41,639 nucleotides of DNA from Micromonospora sp. 15K316. Its GTDB lineage: Bacteria > Actinomycetota > Actinomycetes > Mycobacteriales > Micromonosporaceae. The stretch spans positions 1 through 41,639 of the forward strand of contig NZ_SMKG01000030.1 of assembly GCF_004348525.1 (NCBI RefSeq), given 5' to 3'. Shown one piece after another: positions 15,072-23,775 of this stretch (positions are counted from its first letter, which is position 1; the number at the start of each line of letters is the position of its first letter). Under the pieces are notes generated by a model. It saw only the letters and a list, made by a program, of their open reading frames with translations, was not told the DNA's origin and made no database searches. A program made the translations under genes and the position numbers.

Positions 15072-16897
15072 TGCTGCTGCAACGGCTGGTGGAGTACGCC
15101 GACACCAGCGAGGACGTCATCCCGGCGTTTTACGCCCGCAAGCCCGTGCGCTGGAGCTTGGACATCGCCAGGACCGGTGAACCTAGGGGCGACCTTGCCA
15201 GCACCGCAGACAAGGACGACCCGCAACGCCGCTTCGGGACGGCCCGGCTCGTGCCAGCGGTGACCCGAACGGTAGGGATCTCACCCACACTCGCTGTCGA
15301 CAACGGGGAGTACGTCTTCGGTTGGCTGTCGGAGAGCGCCAAGCCAGAGCGGGTCGCGAAGCAGCACGACGCATTCCGTGCTCTGATCACCGACTGGGTC
15401 GCCGCCGAACCCGATGGCCCCGGTCCGGCCATCGCCGCGTTCTACCGGGACGGGCACGCCAACAAGCTGCGACCACCGGCCGATTGGAGCAGAGGCGACC
15501 TCATCGGCTTCTGGGTCGACGGGGTATACGCAGCGGACACCGACGCGGCGCGGCGGTTCTGGGCCGGCGTCGCCGGCGACCGGAAGGGTTCGGGACGGTC
15601 CAGCCTGTGTCTGGTCTGCGGCCAGGTCCAGCCGTTGCTCAAGACCGTTCCGCAGCAGATACCTCGACGGTCGGTACCCGGCGCCACCCAGAGCGCGTCA
15701 CTGGTCAGCATGAACGAGGCCGCACACGGCTACGAACTGCAGAAATTCCTCACCAACACCCCGATATGCGCCGACTGCGGCCTGAAGTTCATGACCGCTC
15801 TGACCAGCCTGCTCTCCGATCCGCTGCACAGCACCGCTCTGTCGGGGCAGAACGCGCGGCTCGCCTGGTGGGTGCTGGGCGGATCAACCTTCGACCCCTG
15901 GGCGACTGTCGAGCAGCTGGACCCCTCCCAGATCCAAACCCTGATCGTGGGCCCTGCCAACGGTCAGGAAGCGACGTTGGAGGAGTTGTCCCGGTACTGC
16001 TCGGTAACCGTAGGCGGCAACGTCGCCCGAGTAGTGGTACGTGACTGGGTCGAACAGCCAATCCGCCAAGTGAAGGACAACATCCGGACGTGGTTCGACG
16101 ACCACATGATCGTTGACGCCTGGGCCGGCGAGGTCGTTCGCGTCAAGGCCTCTCAGATGGCCAGGGCGGCCGGGCGGTTCGAAGCCGGACGCAACGGAGG
16201 TCCCGGGACATGGACCAGGTTCGGTGCGTCCGGGGAGCACCGGCCGCCCGACCTGTTCCACCGGCTGCTCGGCACCGCGCTGCTCAAACGGCCGCTACCG
16301 CCGAAGCTACTCAACCACGTTCTCAACCGGATCCGTATCGACGGCCGGCTCGACGCCGCACGCGCCGCGTTAATCCGGCTCGCCCTCCGCCGCCATCCGA
16401 ACCTGCCCGAACATGAACGAGAGAGGCTGACGCCAACCTTGAACGTCGAACACAAGCAACCGGCCTACGTATCCGGCCGCATCTTCGCCGTCATGGACGA
16501 CCTGCAACGGACCGTGTTCCGGGTCGCCGACCAGAAGCTGAACACCACCTTCGCCGAACGCTACTTCGGCCGTGCCATCGACAACCCGCAGGTCGTCATC
16601 GTCTCCGGCCGCCGCAACGTGCAGGCGTGGCTCAAACGCCTCCGTGGCCCCCTGCACCGGCCGAACTGGTCCGAGGCGTACGAACGACGGCTCGACGACC
16701 TCTTTGTCCAGCTCCACACGATCCCTAGCGGCGCGGTGCTGACCGACAAGGCCCAGTTCATCCTCGGCTACCACCAGCAGCGCGCCGAGTTGCGGGCCGA
16801 ACGACTCGCGGCAGCCGCGAACAAGAAGAAGACCGACCTGCCCCTGGAGCCCGACAACGCGGCACCGGCCACCGAAGCTGAAGGAGACGACGCATGA
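15071..16897 (+). CDS. cas8c: Cas8c (Csd1), large subunit of type I-C Cascade
   Basis: A 608-aa protein, the usual size for Cas8c, which recognises the PAM and stabilises target binding. GTG 15071 is chosen because it overlaps the cas5c stop (TAGTG); the frame is open upstream to 14981 inside cas5c. The N-terminus LLQRLVEYADTSEDVIPAF and the YxxKPVRWSLDI block fit the family. Two CxxC pairs, CLVCG (about residue 180) and CADCG (about 235), could hold a zinc ion. The C-terminal ~130 residues are helical and probably also made separately as Cas11c from an internal start. It overlaps cas7c by ATGA. Confidence 0.92.
   Translation: MLLQRLVEYADTSEDVIPAFYARKPVRWSLDIARTGEPRGDLASTADKDDPQRRFGTARLVPAVTRTVGISPTLAVDNGEYVFGWLSESAKPERVAKQHDAFRALITDWVAAEPDGPGPAIAAFYRDGHANKLRPPADWSRGDLIGFWVDGVYAADTDAARRFWAGVAGDRKGSGRSSLCLVCGQVQPLLKTVPQQIPRRSVPGATQSASLVSMNEAAHGYELQKFLTNTPICADCGLKFMTALTSLLSDPLHSTALSGQNARLAWWVLGGSTFDPWATVEQLDPSQIQTLIVGPANGQEATLEELSRYCSVTVGGNVARVVVRDWVEQPIRQVKDNIRTWFDDHMIVDAWAGEVVRVKASQMARAAGRFEAGRNGGPGTWTRFGASGEHRPPDLFHRLLGTALLKRPLPPKLLNHVLNRIRIDGRLDAARAALIRLALRRHPNLPEHERERLTPTLNVEHKQPAYVSGRIFAVMDDLQRTVFRVADQKLNTTFAERYFGRAIDNPQVVIVSGRRNVQAWLKRLRGPLHRPNWSEAYERRLDDLFVQLHTIPSGAVLTDKAQFILGYHQQRAELRAERLAAAANKKKTDLPLEPDNAAPATEAEGDDA
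16493..16897 (+). CDS. Possible internally translated Cas11c (small subunit) within cas8c
   Basis: In characterised type I-C systems the small subunit Cas11c is translated from an internal start near the 3' end of cas8c. Here an in-frame ATG at 16493 (MDDLQRTVFRVADQKLN) would give a 134-aa, mainly helical protein of the expected size. No strong RBS precedes it; GAGAGG at about 16421-16426 instead sits before a TTG at 16439. The presence of a Cas11c product is inferred from the family; the exact start is unsure. Confidence 0.4.
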   Translation: MDDLQRTVFRVADQKLNTTFAERYFGRAIDNPQVVIVSGRRNVQAWLKRLRGPLHRPNWSEAYERRLDDLFVQLHTIPSGAVLTDKAQFILGYHQQRAELRAERLAAAANKKKTDLPLEPDNAAPATEAEGDDA

Positions 16898-17757
16898 GCA
16901 CCGCACACCTGGACCCCACCCGCCGCCACGACGCCGTCCTCCTGTTCGACGTCAGCGACGGAAACCCGAACGGCGACCCGGACGCTGGCAACCAGCCGCG
17001 CACCGACGACGAGAGCGGACAAGGCCTGGTCACCGATGTCGCGATCAAACGCAAGATCCGCGACACGGTATCGCTGCTGCGGGGCGACGACCCACGCTAC
17101 GGCATCTTCGTCGAGGCCGGCTTTGCGCTCAACACCCGAATCGAAGCGGCCTTGAAGGCCAACCCGGGCAAGGCCGACGAAGCGCAGCAGTGGATGTGCG
17201 AGCACTACTTCGACATTCGAATGTTCGGGGGAGTGCTCAGCACCGGTAAGGGTGGCGGTGCCGGCCAGGTCCGCGGTCCACTCCAGCTCACCTTCGCCCG
17301 CAGCATCGATCCGATCCTGCCCACCGACCACACCATCACCCGCGTCACGCAGACCAGACAGGGAGACATCGACAAGGGAGAACGTACGGAGATTGGCTCT
17401 AAGTGGACCGTGCCCTATGGCCTGTACCGGACGCACGCGTTCTATTCCGCGCCCCGTGCCATGAAAACCGGCGTCACCAGCGACGACCTGGCCGCACTCT
17501 GGCAGGCCATCACCGTGATGTTCGACCACGACCGTGCCGCCACCCGAGGCGAGATGAAGCTGTGCGGCCTCTACGTGTTCAGCCACCCCGACGCGCTCGG
17601 GGTAGCCCCCTCGGCCGCTCTCACACAGCGCATCACCCTCAACCGGACCAACACTGACAAGGCGCCGCGCGCCCACACCGACTACACCCGCAGCATCGAC
17701 GAGGCGGAACTACCGGACGGTGTCGAGCTGACGAAGCTGGTTGACCTCTGGCCGTGA
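16894..17757 (+). CDS. cas7c: Cas7c (Csd2), Cascade backbone
   Basis: A 287-aa Cas7 that polymerises along the crRNA spacer. The N-terminal signature DAVLLFDVSDGNPNGDPDAG followed by GLVTDVAIKRKIRD is the clear Csd2/Csh2 hallmark (RAMP fold with the NxNGDPD loop). Also visible are FDIRMFGGVLSTGKG, GPLQLTFARSIDPI and KWTVPYGLYRTHAFYSA. ATG 16894 overlaps the cas8c TGA (ATGA); its own stop overlaps the GTG of cas4 (GTGA). Length and order are canonical for I-C. Confidence 0.95.
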   Translation: MSTAHLDPTRRHDAVLLFDVSDGNPNGDPDAGNQPRTDDESGQGLVTDVAIKRKIRDTVSLLRGDDPRYGIFVEAGFALNTRIEAALKANPGKADEAQQWMCEHYFDIRMFGGVLSTGKGGGAGQVRGPLQLTFARSIDPILPTDHTITRVTQTRQGDIDKGERTEIGSKWTVPYGLYRTHAFYSAPRAMKTGVTSDDLAALWQAITVMFDHDRAATRGEMKLCGLYVFSHPDALGVAPSAALTQRITLNRTNTDKAPRAHTDYTRSIDEAELPDGVELTKLVDLWP

Positions 17758-18404
17758 CCGGCGACGACCCGGCGGACAGCGGCATCGACCTGCGGGAGGT
17801 GCCGCTGTCCGCGCTCGAGCACTACGCCTACTGCCATCGTCAGACTGCGCTAATCCATGTCGAAGGCGTTTGGTCGGAAAGCGTGGACACGGTACGCGGC
17901 GACCTCAGCCACACCACCGTCGACCTACCGGGCCTCCAACGTCGCCGAGGCCTCACCGTGATCCGGTCACTACCAGTCTGGAGCCAGACCCACGGGCTCC
18001 GCGGCATCTGCGACGTCGTCGAATTCGAAGGCAGCACGGCCACACCGGTCGAATACAAAGTCGGGCGGCACAAAGCCGGCGGTCCCGCCGAGTTGCAACT
18101 CGGCGGCCAAGCGCTATGCCTGCTCGAAGCAGGCTTCGACGTGCCAACCGGCTACATCTACTCAGTCGCCGAACGGCGCCGACACGCCGTACCGATCGAC
18201 GCCGACCTGCTCGACCGCGTCACGACCGCAGCCATAGCCGTACGCCGACTGATGGACACCCCGGCGTTACCCACGGCTCGAAACGATGCCCGCTGCCGGA
18301 AATGCTCGCTACGGGAGGACTGCCTTCCTGAATTGACAGACGGTCGGCGCCAAGGCACACCGAACCTGTTTACCCCACGACCCTTGGGACAGTGGCGTGA
18401 CTGA
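17754..18404 (+). CDS. cas4: Cas4, Fe-S exonuclease of spacer acquisition
   Basis: A 216-aa RecB-like nuclease that trims prespacers and helps choose the PAM end, working with Cas1-Cas2. Cysteine ligands for a 4Fe-4S cluster are visible: C27 (YAYCHRQ) and CRKCSLREDC near the C-terminus (about C181, C184, C190). The nuclease motifs ICDVVEF (Asp) and PVEYKVG (E-x-K) lie between, with QLGGQALCLLE (QxxxY-type region). GTG 17754 overlaps the cas7c stop; the 3' end overlaps cas1 by 8 bp. Confidence 0.93.
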   Translation: MTGDDPADSGIDLREVPLSALEHYAYCHRQTALIHVEGVWSESVDTVRGDLSHTTVDLPGLQRRRGLTVIRSLPVWSQTHGLRGICDVVEFEGSTATPVEYKVGRHKAGGPAELQLGGQALCLLEAGFDVPTGYIYSVAERRRHAVPIDADLLDRVTTAAIAVRRLMDTPALPTARNDARCRKCSLREDCLPELTDGRRQGTPNLFTPRPLGQWRD

Positions 18405-19425
18405 ACTGCTCAACACCCTCTACGTGCAGACCCCCGGCACCAGCCTGCACCTCGACGGCGACACCGTCCGCATATACCACCCCGACCAACCCGGACGCCG
18501 TCTACTGCCGCTAGTCCGGCTCAATCACGTCGTCATGTTCAGCGGTGTGACAGCCAGCGATGACCTGCTGCTGCGGTGTGCCGACGATGGCCGTTCCGTC
18601 AGTTGGCTCACCGGCAGCGGACGGTTCCGCGCCGGTCTGGTCGGCCCTACCCACGGCAATCCACTGCTTCGTCAAGCTCAACACCGGACCGCCGATTCGC
18701 CGGATCGGCAGCTACCCATCGCGATCGCCATCGTCGCCGGCAAGATACACAATGCCCGGCAAGTGCTACTACGCACCGCCCGGGACACGAGCGGACACCG
18801 ACAGACCGCGCTGCGGGCGACCGCCGAACTTCTGGCCCGGCGGCTTGAACTGCTCGCCACCGCCGCCAGCACCAACGAGGTACTCGGCGTCGAAGGCATC
18901 GCTGCCCGCGACTACTTCGCCGCCATGCCCTACCTGCTCGCCGGAAACACGGACTGGAAGGCGACCGGGCGGAGCAAACGGCCGCCCACCGATCCCCTGA
19001 ACTGCCTGCTCTCCTTCCTGTACGGCATGCTGCGCATCGCCGTACACGGCGCACTCGACCAGGTGGGACTCGATCCGTACATCGGCTTCCTACACGCCGT
19101 CCGGCCGGGTAAGCCCGCGCTCGCCTTGGACTTGATGGAAGAGTTCCGGCCACTCCTGGCCGACCGGCTCGCGTTCACCATGCTCAACAGGCGCGAACTC
19201 AACCCAACCGACTTCGAAGAGCTGCCCAACAAGGCATACCGGCTCACAGACGGCGGACGAAAGACGGTGCTGGCCGCCTGGCAGCAGAGCCGACAGCGCA
19301 AGTGGCCCCACGCCTCACTCGACCGAGAGGTACCCGCCGCACTGCCACCACTAATCCAAGCCCGGCTGCTCGCACGCCACCTCCGCGGAGACCTGGCCAC
19401 CTACCAGCCATGGACGGTGAACTAA
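18397..19425 (+). CDS. cas1: Cas1 integrase (type I-C)
   Basis: A 342-aa metal-dependent endonuclease that inserts spacers at the leader end. Catalytic residues appear in the usual places: Glu in VEGIAARDYF (about 165), His in YIGFLHAVRPGKPAL (about 232) and acidic LDLMEEFRP (about 244-248). N-terminal beta-rich domain (NTLYVQTPGTSLHLDGDTV) is typical of I-C Cas1. GTG 18397 starts inside the end of cas4, and cas2 follows after 3 bp. All catalytic motifs are intact, so acquisition should be possible. Confidence 0.96.
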   Translation: MTELLNTLYVQTPGTSLHLDGDTVRIYHPDQPGRRLLPLVRLNHVVMFSGVTASDDLLLRCADDGRSVSWLTGSGRFRAGLVGPTHGNPLLRQAQHRTADSPDRQLPIAIAIVAGKIHNARQVLLRTARDTSGHRQTALRATAELLARRLELLATAASTNEVLGVEGIAARDYFAAMPYLLAGNTDWKATGRSKRPPTDPLNCLLSFLYGMLRIAVHGALDQVGLDPYIGFLHAVRPGKPALALDLMEEFRPLLADRLAFTMLNRRELNPTDFEELPNKAYRLTDGGRKTVLAAWQQSRQRKWPHASLDREVPAALPPLIQARLLARHLRGDLATYQPWTVN

Positions 19426-19428
19426 GCC

Positions 19429-19719
19429 ATGGATCTTCTCGTCACCTACGACGTAGAGACGGCAACCCCGCAAGGGCAACGGCGACTACGAAAGGTAGGC
19501 AAGGTCTGTGAAGCGTACGGCCACCGCGTGCAGAAGTCGGTATTCGAGGTGGTCTGCCGCGAAGCCGACAAGGTGCGCTTCATCGCTGCGCTTCAGGGAG
19601 CCATCGATCCACTGCAGGACAGCATCCGTATCTATCGACTGCCCGCCCATGCGCTAGACGACATCGAACATCTTGGCAAGCCACGGCTGATCGACCCACG
19701 AGGCCCGTTAGTGATCTAG
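19429..19719 (+). CDS. cas2: Cas2 (type I-C)
   Basis: A 96-aa ferredoxin-fold protein that dimerises between two Cas1 dimers. MDLLVTYDVETATPQGQRRLRKV shows the conserved N-terminal strand with its Asp and the basic helix; VQKSVFEVVC and DSIRIYRLP are further family strands. ATG 19429 is 3 bp after the cas1 stop. It is the last cas gene; array 2 begins 127 bp after its stop. Confidence 0.95.
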   Translation: MDLLVTYDVETATPQGQRRLRKVGKVCEAYGHRVQKSVFEVVCREADKVRFIAALQGAIDPLQDSIRIYRLPAHALDDIEHLGKPRLIDPRGPLVI

Positions 19720-19845
19720 GGACCCCAAGTGAACGCGGACAGCTCCGAAGGTTCCGAACCACCAACAGCGAATAAGGTGGGCAAATCGACACCTAGAAGA
19801 GTCGAGTGGTCATCGCTCGACAGCTATCTTTGCTGCTCGTGAGCT
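19720..19845 (+). promoter_or_regulatory. Leader of CRISPR array 2
   Basis: A 126-bp stretch between cas2 and the first repeat, less GC-rich than its surroundings. It includes AGGTTCC inside the small palindrome GGTTC-C-GAACC (19750-19760), ending 90 bases before the first repeat; leader 1 has AGGTTCC at nearly the same distance. Both leaders also end in AGCT directly before the repeat. It should contain the array promoter and Cas1-Cas2 docking site. Confidence 0.6.
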
Positions 19846-20996
19846 GCTGCGCCCGGCCCCAGCGCCGGGCGAGGATCGCAACGCGGAGTCGAGCCCAGCG
19901 GCGGCGAGAACGGCGGGGGATGCGCCCGGCCCCAGCGCCGGGCGAGGATCGCAACAACGTCAACGACAACGGCGAGTTGTGTCTCAACCCGGGGCTGCGC
20001 CCGGCCCCAGCGCCGGGCGAGGATCGCAACGACTGGCTGGACGAGACGCTGACCTCGTGGCGGCGGGACGCTGCGCCCGGCCCCAGCGCCGGGCGAGGAT
20101 CGCAACACCGACCGCGGCCGGCGGGCCATCGTCGTAGACGCCGAGCTGCGCCCGGCCCCAGCGCCGGGCGAGGATCGCAACCACCAGCAGCGGCGCATCG
20201 GAGCGGTAGAACAGCCAGGCTGCGCCCGGCCCCAGCGCCGGGCGAGGATCGCAACGGGCGTAGGTCAGCGGCTGCTGCGCCGGCGCCCGAACGCTGCGCC
20301 CGGCCCCAGCGCCGGGCGAGGATCGCAACTCGTTCAGCCCTGCCGGGCGGCGTTGTGTCCGGTCTTGCTGCGCCCGGCCCCAGCGCCGGGCGAGGATCGC
20401 AACCCCGATCAGGGTGAGCGCATCCAACGCCACCCCGAGGGCTGCGCCCGGCCCCAGCGCCGGGCGAGGATCGCAACCGGACGTTGCAATCCGCACCCGC
20501 CGGAATGGGGGTGCGCTGCGCCCGGCCCCAGCGCCGGGCGAGGATCGCAACTCCATGAGGTCTCCTAGGGTGAGGGTGTGCCTGGGTCGCTGCGCCCGGC
20601 CCCAGCGCCGGGCGAGGATCGCAACTCTCTGGTCTGGCGCTCCGCTGCTTCCTTGCCGGGATGCTGCGCCCGGCCCCAGCGCCGGGCGAGGATCGCAACC
20701 GTAGGAAGCATTACCGATGAGCCTCACCGCCCCGCCGCTGCGCCCGGCCCTTGCGCCGGGCGAGGATCGCAACACGATGGGGAGCGCGTGCCGGGCGACG
20801 CCGGCTGCCAGCTGCGCCCGGCCCCAGCGCCGGGCGAGGATCGCAACAGCTACCAGTCGTACACCCCGGACACCGCCGTGGTGGGCTGCGCCCGGCCCCC
20901 GGCGCCGGGCGAGGATCGCAACGCGTACGCCCGCACCAGCAGGTACAGGTCCGCGGCGAGCTGCGCCCGGCCCCAGCGCCGGGCGAGGATCGCAAC
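19846..20996 (+). CRISPR. Type I-C CRISPR array 2 (16 repeats, 15 spacers)
   Basis: Sixteen repeats beginning GCTGCGCCCGG and ending GCGAGGATCGCAAC, 37 bases long except the one at 20885 (38). Spacers are 36-39 bases, eleven of them exactly 37. Repeats start at 19846, 19919, 19994, 20070, 20145, 20219, 20293, 20367, 20441, 20515, 20589, 20663, 20737, 20811, 20885 and 20960. The 19919 repeat has one change; 20737 and 20885 are altered in the loop. The stem CGCCCGGC/GCCGGGCG is perfectly paired, followed by the 11-base handle AGGATCGCAAC. Compared with array 1 the first 7 and last 14 bases are identical and the middle has diverged while keeping a hairpin. Orientation is the same as the cas genes. 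Confidence 0.97.
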
Positions 20997-21248
20997 CTCG
21001 AGCCCAAGGCCACCGCAAGGCCAGTGTTGAGCAGAGGCTTCAGGTGCCTGTGCCGGTCTGCTCGCGAGCGCGGAGGCGGTGCTGCACGTTGAGTGGGACT
21101 CACGAACACGACTGCATGCCGACGGGCGTCTGCCGCCGCCAATTTCGCCGTCGACTTCCCGGCAGAGCAGACCGATTGATCGCGACGCATCGGCAACCTC
21201 GGCCTGAGCGACGGCGATGGCGAAGTCGCTGTCAGGGACGTCGATCGG

Positions 21249-21881
21249 TCAGGACTCGAGTTTCACTGTGGCGTACGGCTCCCATACGTACATGCCCGAG
21301 TCGCGGTTGAGGATGATGAGCTGGCATGAGTTGATTTCGGCGCTCGCGTTCAGGTCTGGGGCGGATGCCAGGGCTTCGACAAGTGGAGCGGCCGGGCCTT
21401 CTGTGTTGGTGTAGGCGAGGCTGAGGTGGGGGTTGTACGGCTCGGCTGGTTCGGGCACTCGATCGCTTCCCCAGACGTCCGCGATGGCTGCGCGGATCGC
21501 GGTACGGAGTTGGCGTACCGGTTCGACCGGGTCGACGGCGATTTGAATGGATTCGGGGTCGACGTGGGGGGCGCCGATGGTGAGCTTGAAGGGAGCGAGC
21601 TGGGCGCTTCGGGTTCGTGCGGCGGCCACGATGGCGTCGATGTCTTCGGGCGCGACGTCTTGGACGAAGCCGATGCCTTGCATGGTGAGGTGAAGCCACT
21701 GGTTCGGGATGACATCGAGGCTTGGTTGCTGTGACAGTAGGGCCCGGTATTGGTCGGTGAGGTGTTCGATTTCGGGTTGACCGTCGAAGGTGATGTGCCA
21801 TGTGTAGAAGCGGGAACCAATGCCCCAGCCGGGCCGCCAATACCAGTGATTGCGGATGTGGGTAGCGTGCGGAACTGCCAT
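21249..21881 (-). CDS. 2'-5' RNA ligase family / 2H phosphoesterase protein
   Basis: A 210-aa protein with the two HxT/S motifs that define the 2H phosphoesterase superfamily: HLTMQ (about residue 63) and HLSLAY (about residue 151), separated by ~90 residues. Members act on 2'-5' or cyclic phosphodiester bonds in RNA or nucleotides; the substrate here is unknown. ATG 21881 has GGAG 6 bases upstream. It follows the XRE gene by 15 bp on the same strand, so the two are likely co-transcribed. It lies next to CRISPR array 2 but reads towards it, and a defence role is only guilt by association. Confidence 0.75.
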   Translation of the reverse strand: MAVPHATHIRNHWYWRPGWGIGSRFYTWHITFDGQPEIEHLTDQYRALLSQQPSLDVIPNQWLHLTMQGIGFVQDVAPEDIDAIVAAARTRSAQLAPFKLTIGAPHVDPESIQIAVDPVEPVRQLRTAIRAAIADVWGSDRVPEPAEPYNPHLSLAYTNTEGPAAPLVEALASAPDLNASAEINSCQLIILNRDSGMYVWEPYATVKLES

Positions 21882-21896
21882 GGTCGCTCCGGGTTG

Positions 21897-23381
21897 TCAG
21901 GGGAGTTGATGGGCGGCGCCGGTGGCGCAGAAGTCGGTGATCGCTGCTTGGAGGCGGCGGGCCTCGGTGCTCGCGCGCAGCGACGGGGTGCTGGCCATGG
22001 TGCGGCCCAGGTCGCGCAGGCGATGGACGAGCGGATCGAGTCGCTGCTCGGGCGGCAGGGTGAGAACGGGAGAGAGCATTGAGATGGCGCCATCGAGGCT
22101 GTTGGCGTTGAGATGCGCCGAGGCGGCCCAGATGCGGATTTGGGCGAGCGTGCCGTAGGCGACTGAGGGATCCGCGGCCGCTTCCGCGAGAGCGTGATCC
22201 GCGTGTTCGATGGCGTTGGCGGCCTCACCGATGCGTAGCAGCACCGCTCCGGCGTAGTTGTGCTGGCGCACGACACTGCAGGCGAGTAGCCCGCCTACCG
22301 AGTCGTTGCCGGCGTCCTGGCGGGCTTCCTCGGCCCGGCGCAGCGCCTGTCTAGCAGGTTCGGCGGCGCCGATCTCCGCCCATGCGTCCGCTTCCTGGCA
22401 GGCGAGCATGACCGCTGCGGTTCCTTCGATGGCGTGGCTAAAGCCGCGTGCGGCGGCGTTGGCAGCGTCCTCGAAGCGCCGTTCCCACAGGTGGATCTTG
22501 CTGATGGTGGACAGGACCCAGGCCCGGAGGGTGTTGTCGCGGACCATCTCGGCGCACATCCACGCTGTGCGTGCCTGGGATTCCGCCGCGGCGGGGTGGC
22601 CGAGGTCGCCGGCCATCCAGGCGAGTAATGCGCAGAGGTATCCAGCCCAGGTGTACAGGTCTCGCGCTTGGTCGGGGTTCTGGCGGCCGGTTTGGAGTAG
22701 CTGGAACACGCGATCGGCGAGTAGCCCTGCCCGGGCGTAGACCACCACCGGTGGCTCGGTCAGGTAGTCGAGGGCGATCCTGCGGGTAGAGGCAGCGATA
22801 TCGTCTAGGGTGAATGGTCCGACGTTGGAGGCCTGTGCCCAGGCGCCAAAGCTGGCTGTGCGTTCCGCCACGGTTATTACCAACTCCGTCTCGTCCAGCA
22901 GTGCTCCGAGGTCCCACCGAAGCGGTTCTGTCATGTTGTTCCTAGGCGGGATTGGCTGGGCTGCTGTTGTTCTATTTGACAGAGGGCTCGTATTGGCGCT
23001 GCCGAGAATCCTGCGGTCGGACTCAGGCATCGCGGCCAGGTCTTCTAGGTCGACGAGGGAGTTGGGTTCGGTCCCGAAGAGTTGGGCCAGCGCGTTCAAG
23101 GCGGCCAAGGTCGGACGACGGCCGCCGAATGGCCACCGCTCGTAGTCACTGATCCGCGCCCCGGTGAACGACGCTGAACCGTTCCCGCTGTTATTTAGAC
23201 GCTCCGCTACCGCCTCCTGTGTCCACCCATGGGCCTGTCGGAAGGCGTCTCGAGGCCGCAGCCCGAACCTTCGCTGTAGCTCAGCAGCGATGGTTGCCGG
23301 AGTTGCTCCGAAGCCAGCCAGCGTCTGACGTACGTGATCGCGCTGCGCCTTGGTGCCAGTTGTCCTTGCCGTCGCGGTCAC
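21897..23381 (-). CDS. XRE-family regulator with TPR-like sensor domain
   Basis: A 494-aa protein. The HTH lies at about residues 45-105 (DAFRQAHGWTQEAVAERLN ... GARISDYERWPFGGRRPTLAALNALAQLFG), preceded by a basic N-terminal extension. The C-terminal ~300 residues are alpha-helical repeats (AESQARTAWMCAEMV, FEDAANAAARGFSHA, EAANAIEHADHALAEAA), as in the regulator at 3408. GTG 23381 follows AGGGGG. It is divergent from the permease gene across a 394-bp region and heads a pair with the 2H gene. It probably senses a small molecule or peptide and controls one or both neighbours (inference). Confidence 0.78.
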   Translation of the reverse strand: MTATARTTGTKAQRDHVRQTLAGFGATPATIAAELQRRFGLRPRDAFRQAHGWTQEAVAERLNNSGNGSASFTGARISDYERWPFGGRRPTLAALNALAQLFGTEPNSLVDLEDLAAMPESDRRILGSANTSPLSNRTTAAQPIPPRNNMTEPLRWDLGALLDETELVITVAERTASFGAWAQASNVGPFTLDDIAASTRRIALDYLTEPPVVVYARAGLLADRVFQLLQTGRQNPDQARDLYTWAGYLCALLAWMAGDLGHPAAAESQARTAWMCAEMVRDNTLRAWVLSTISKIHLWERRFEDAANAAARGFSHAIEGTAAVMLACQEADAWAEIGAAEPARQALRRAEEARQDAGNDSVGGLLACSVVRQHNYAGAVLLRIGEAANAIEHADHALAEAAADPSVAYGTLAQIRIWAASAHLNANSLDGAISMLSPVLTLPPEQRLDPLVHRLRDLGRTMASTPSLRASTEARRLQAAITDFCATGAAHQLP

Positions 23382-23775
23382 CCCCTACGTGTGGCCCTCC
23401 GTCGCACGGTAACGCCCCTGTCGTCGGAACCGGTACGGATGGCGGCGAGACGGCCGGCGTCGCAGCGGGTAGTTGCCGGCCAAAAGATCACCGTATATGC
23501 AGGTCAATGCGGGTGTGTGAGTGGGGGAAAATCTCGCCACCGCTGGGAATCCATTGGTGTGGATGCGCTTGTCATGCTTCCTCTGCCGGATCACTCCCGG
23601 TCCGGAAGTAGTCACCCGATGGATGCATCTGTGACTGCGGAAGCGATGCCGGATGGCTGCTGCCGTCAACTCCTTCGCGTTGACCGTGCGGTAGGCGGCT
23701 ACGGCCGCCGCCACGCTCTCGGCGGCCACGGCGGTGCGTTCATGGCGACAACTCTCACCCTCGTGAGGAGTCCTG
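23382..23775. promoter_or_regulatory. Divergent promoter region between XRE regulator and permease
   Basis: A 394-bp gap between divergent genes. The longest frame (reverse, 23385-23729) is His/Arg-rich and has no RBS, so I do not call it. A GAGGAGTCCT just before 23776 serves the permease. I found no clear operator or known RNA element, but both promoters must lie here. Confidence 0.35.

Noticed and set aside
19793..21030. Frames of 150-344 aa across array 2 with repeated CDPRPALGPGA text
   Set aside because: Same cause: GC-rich CRISPR repeats read as protein.
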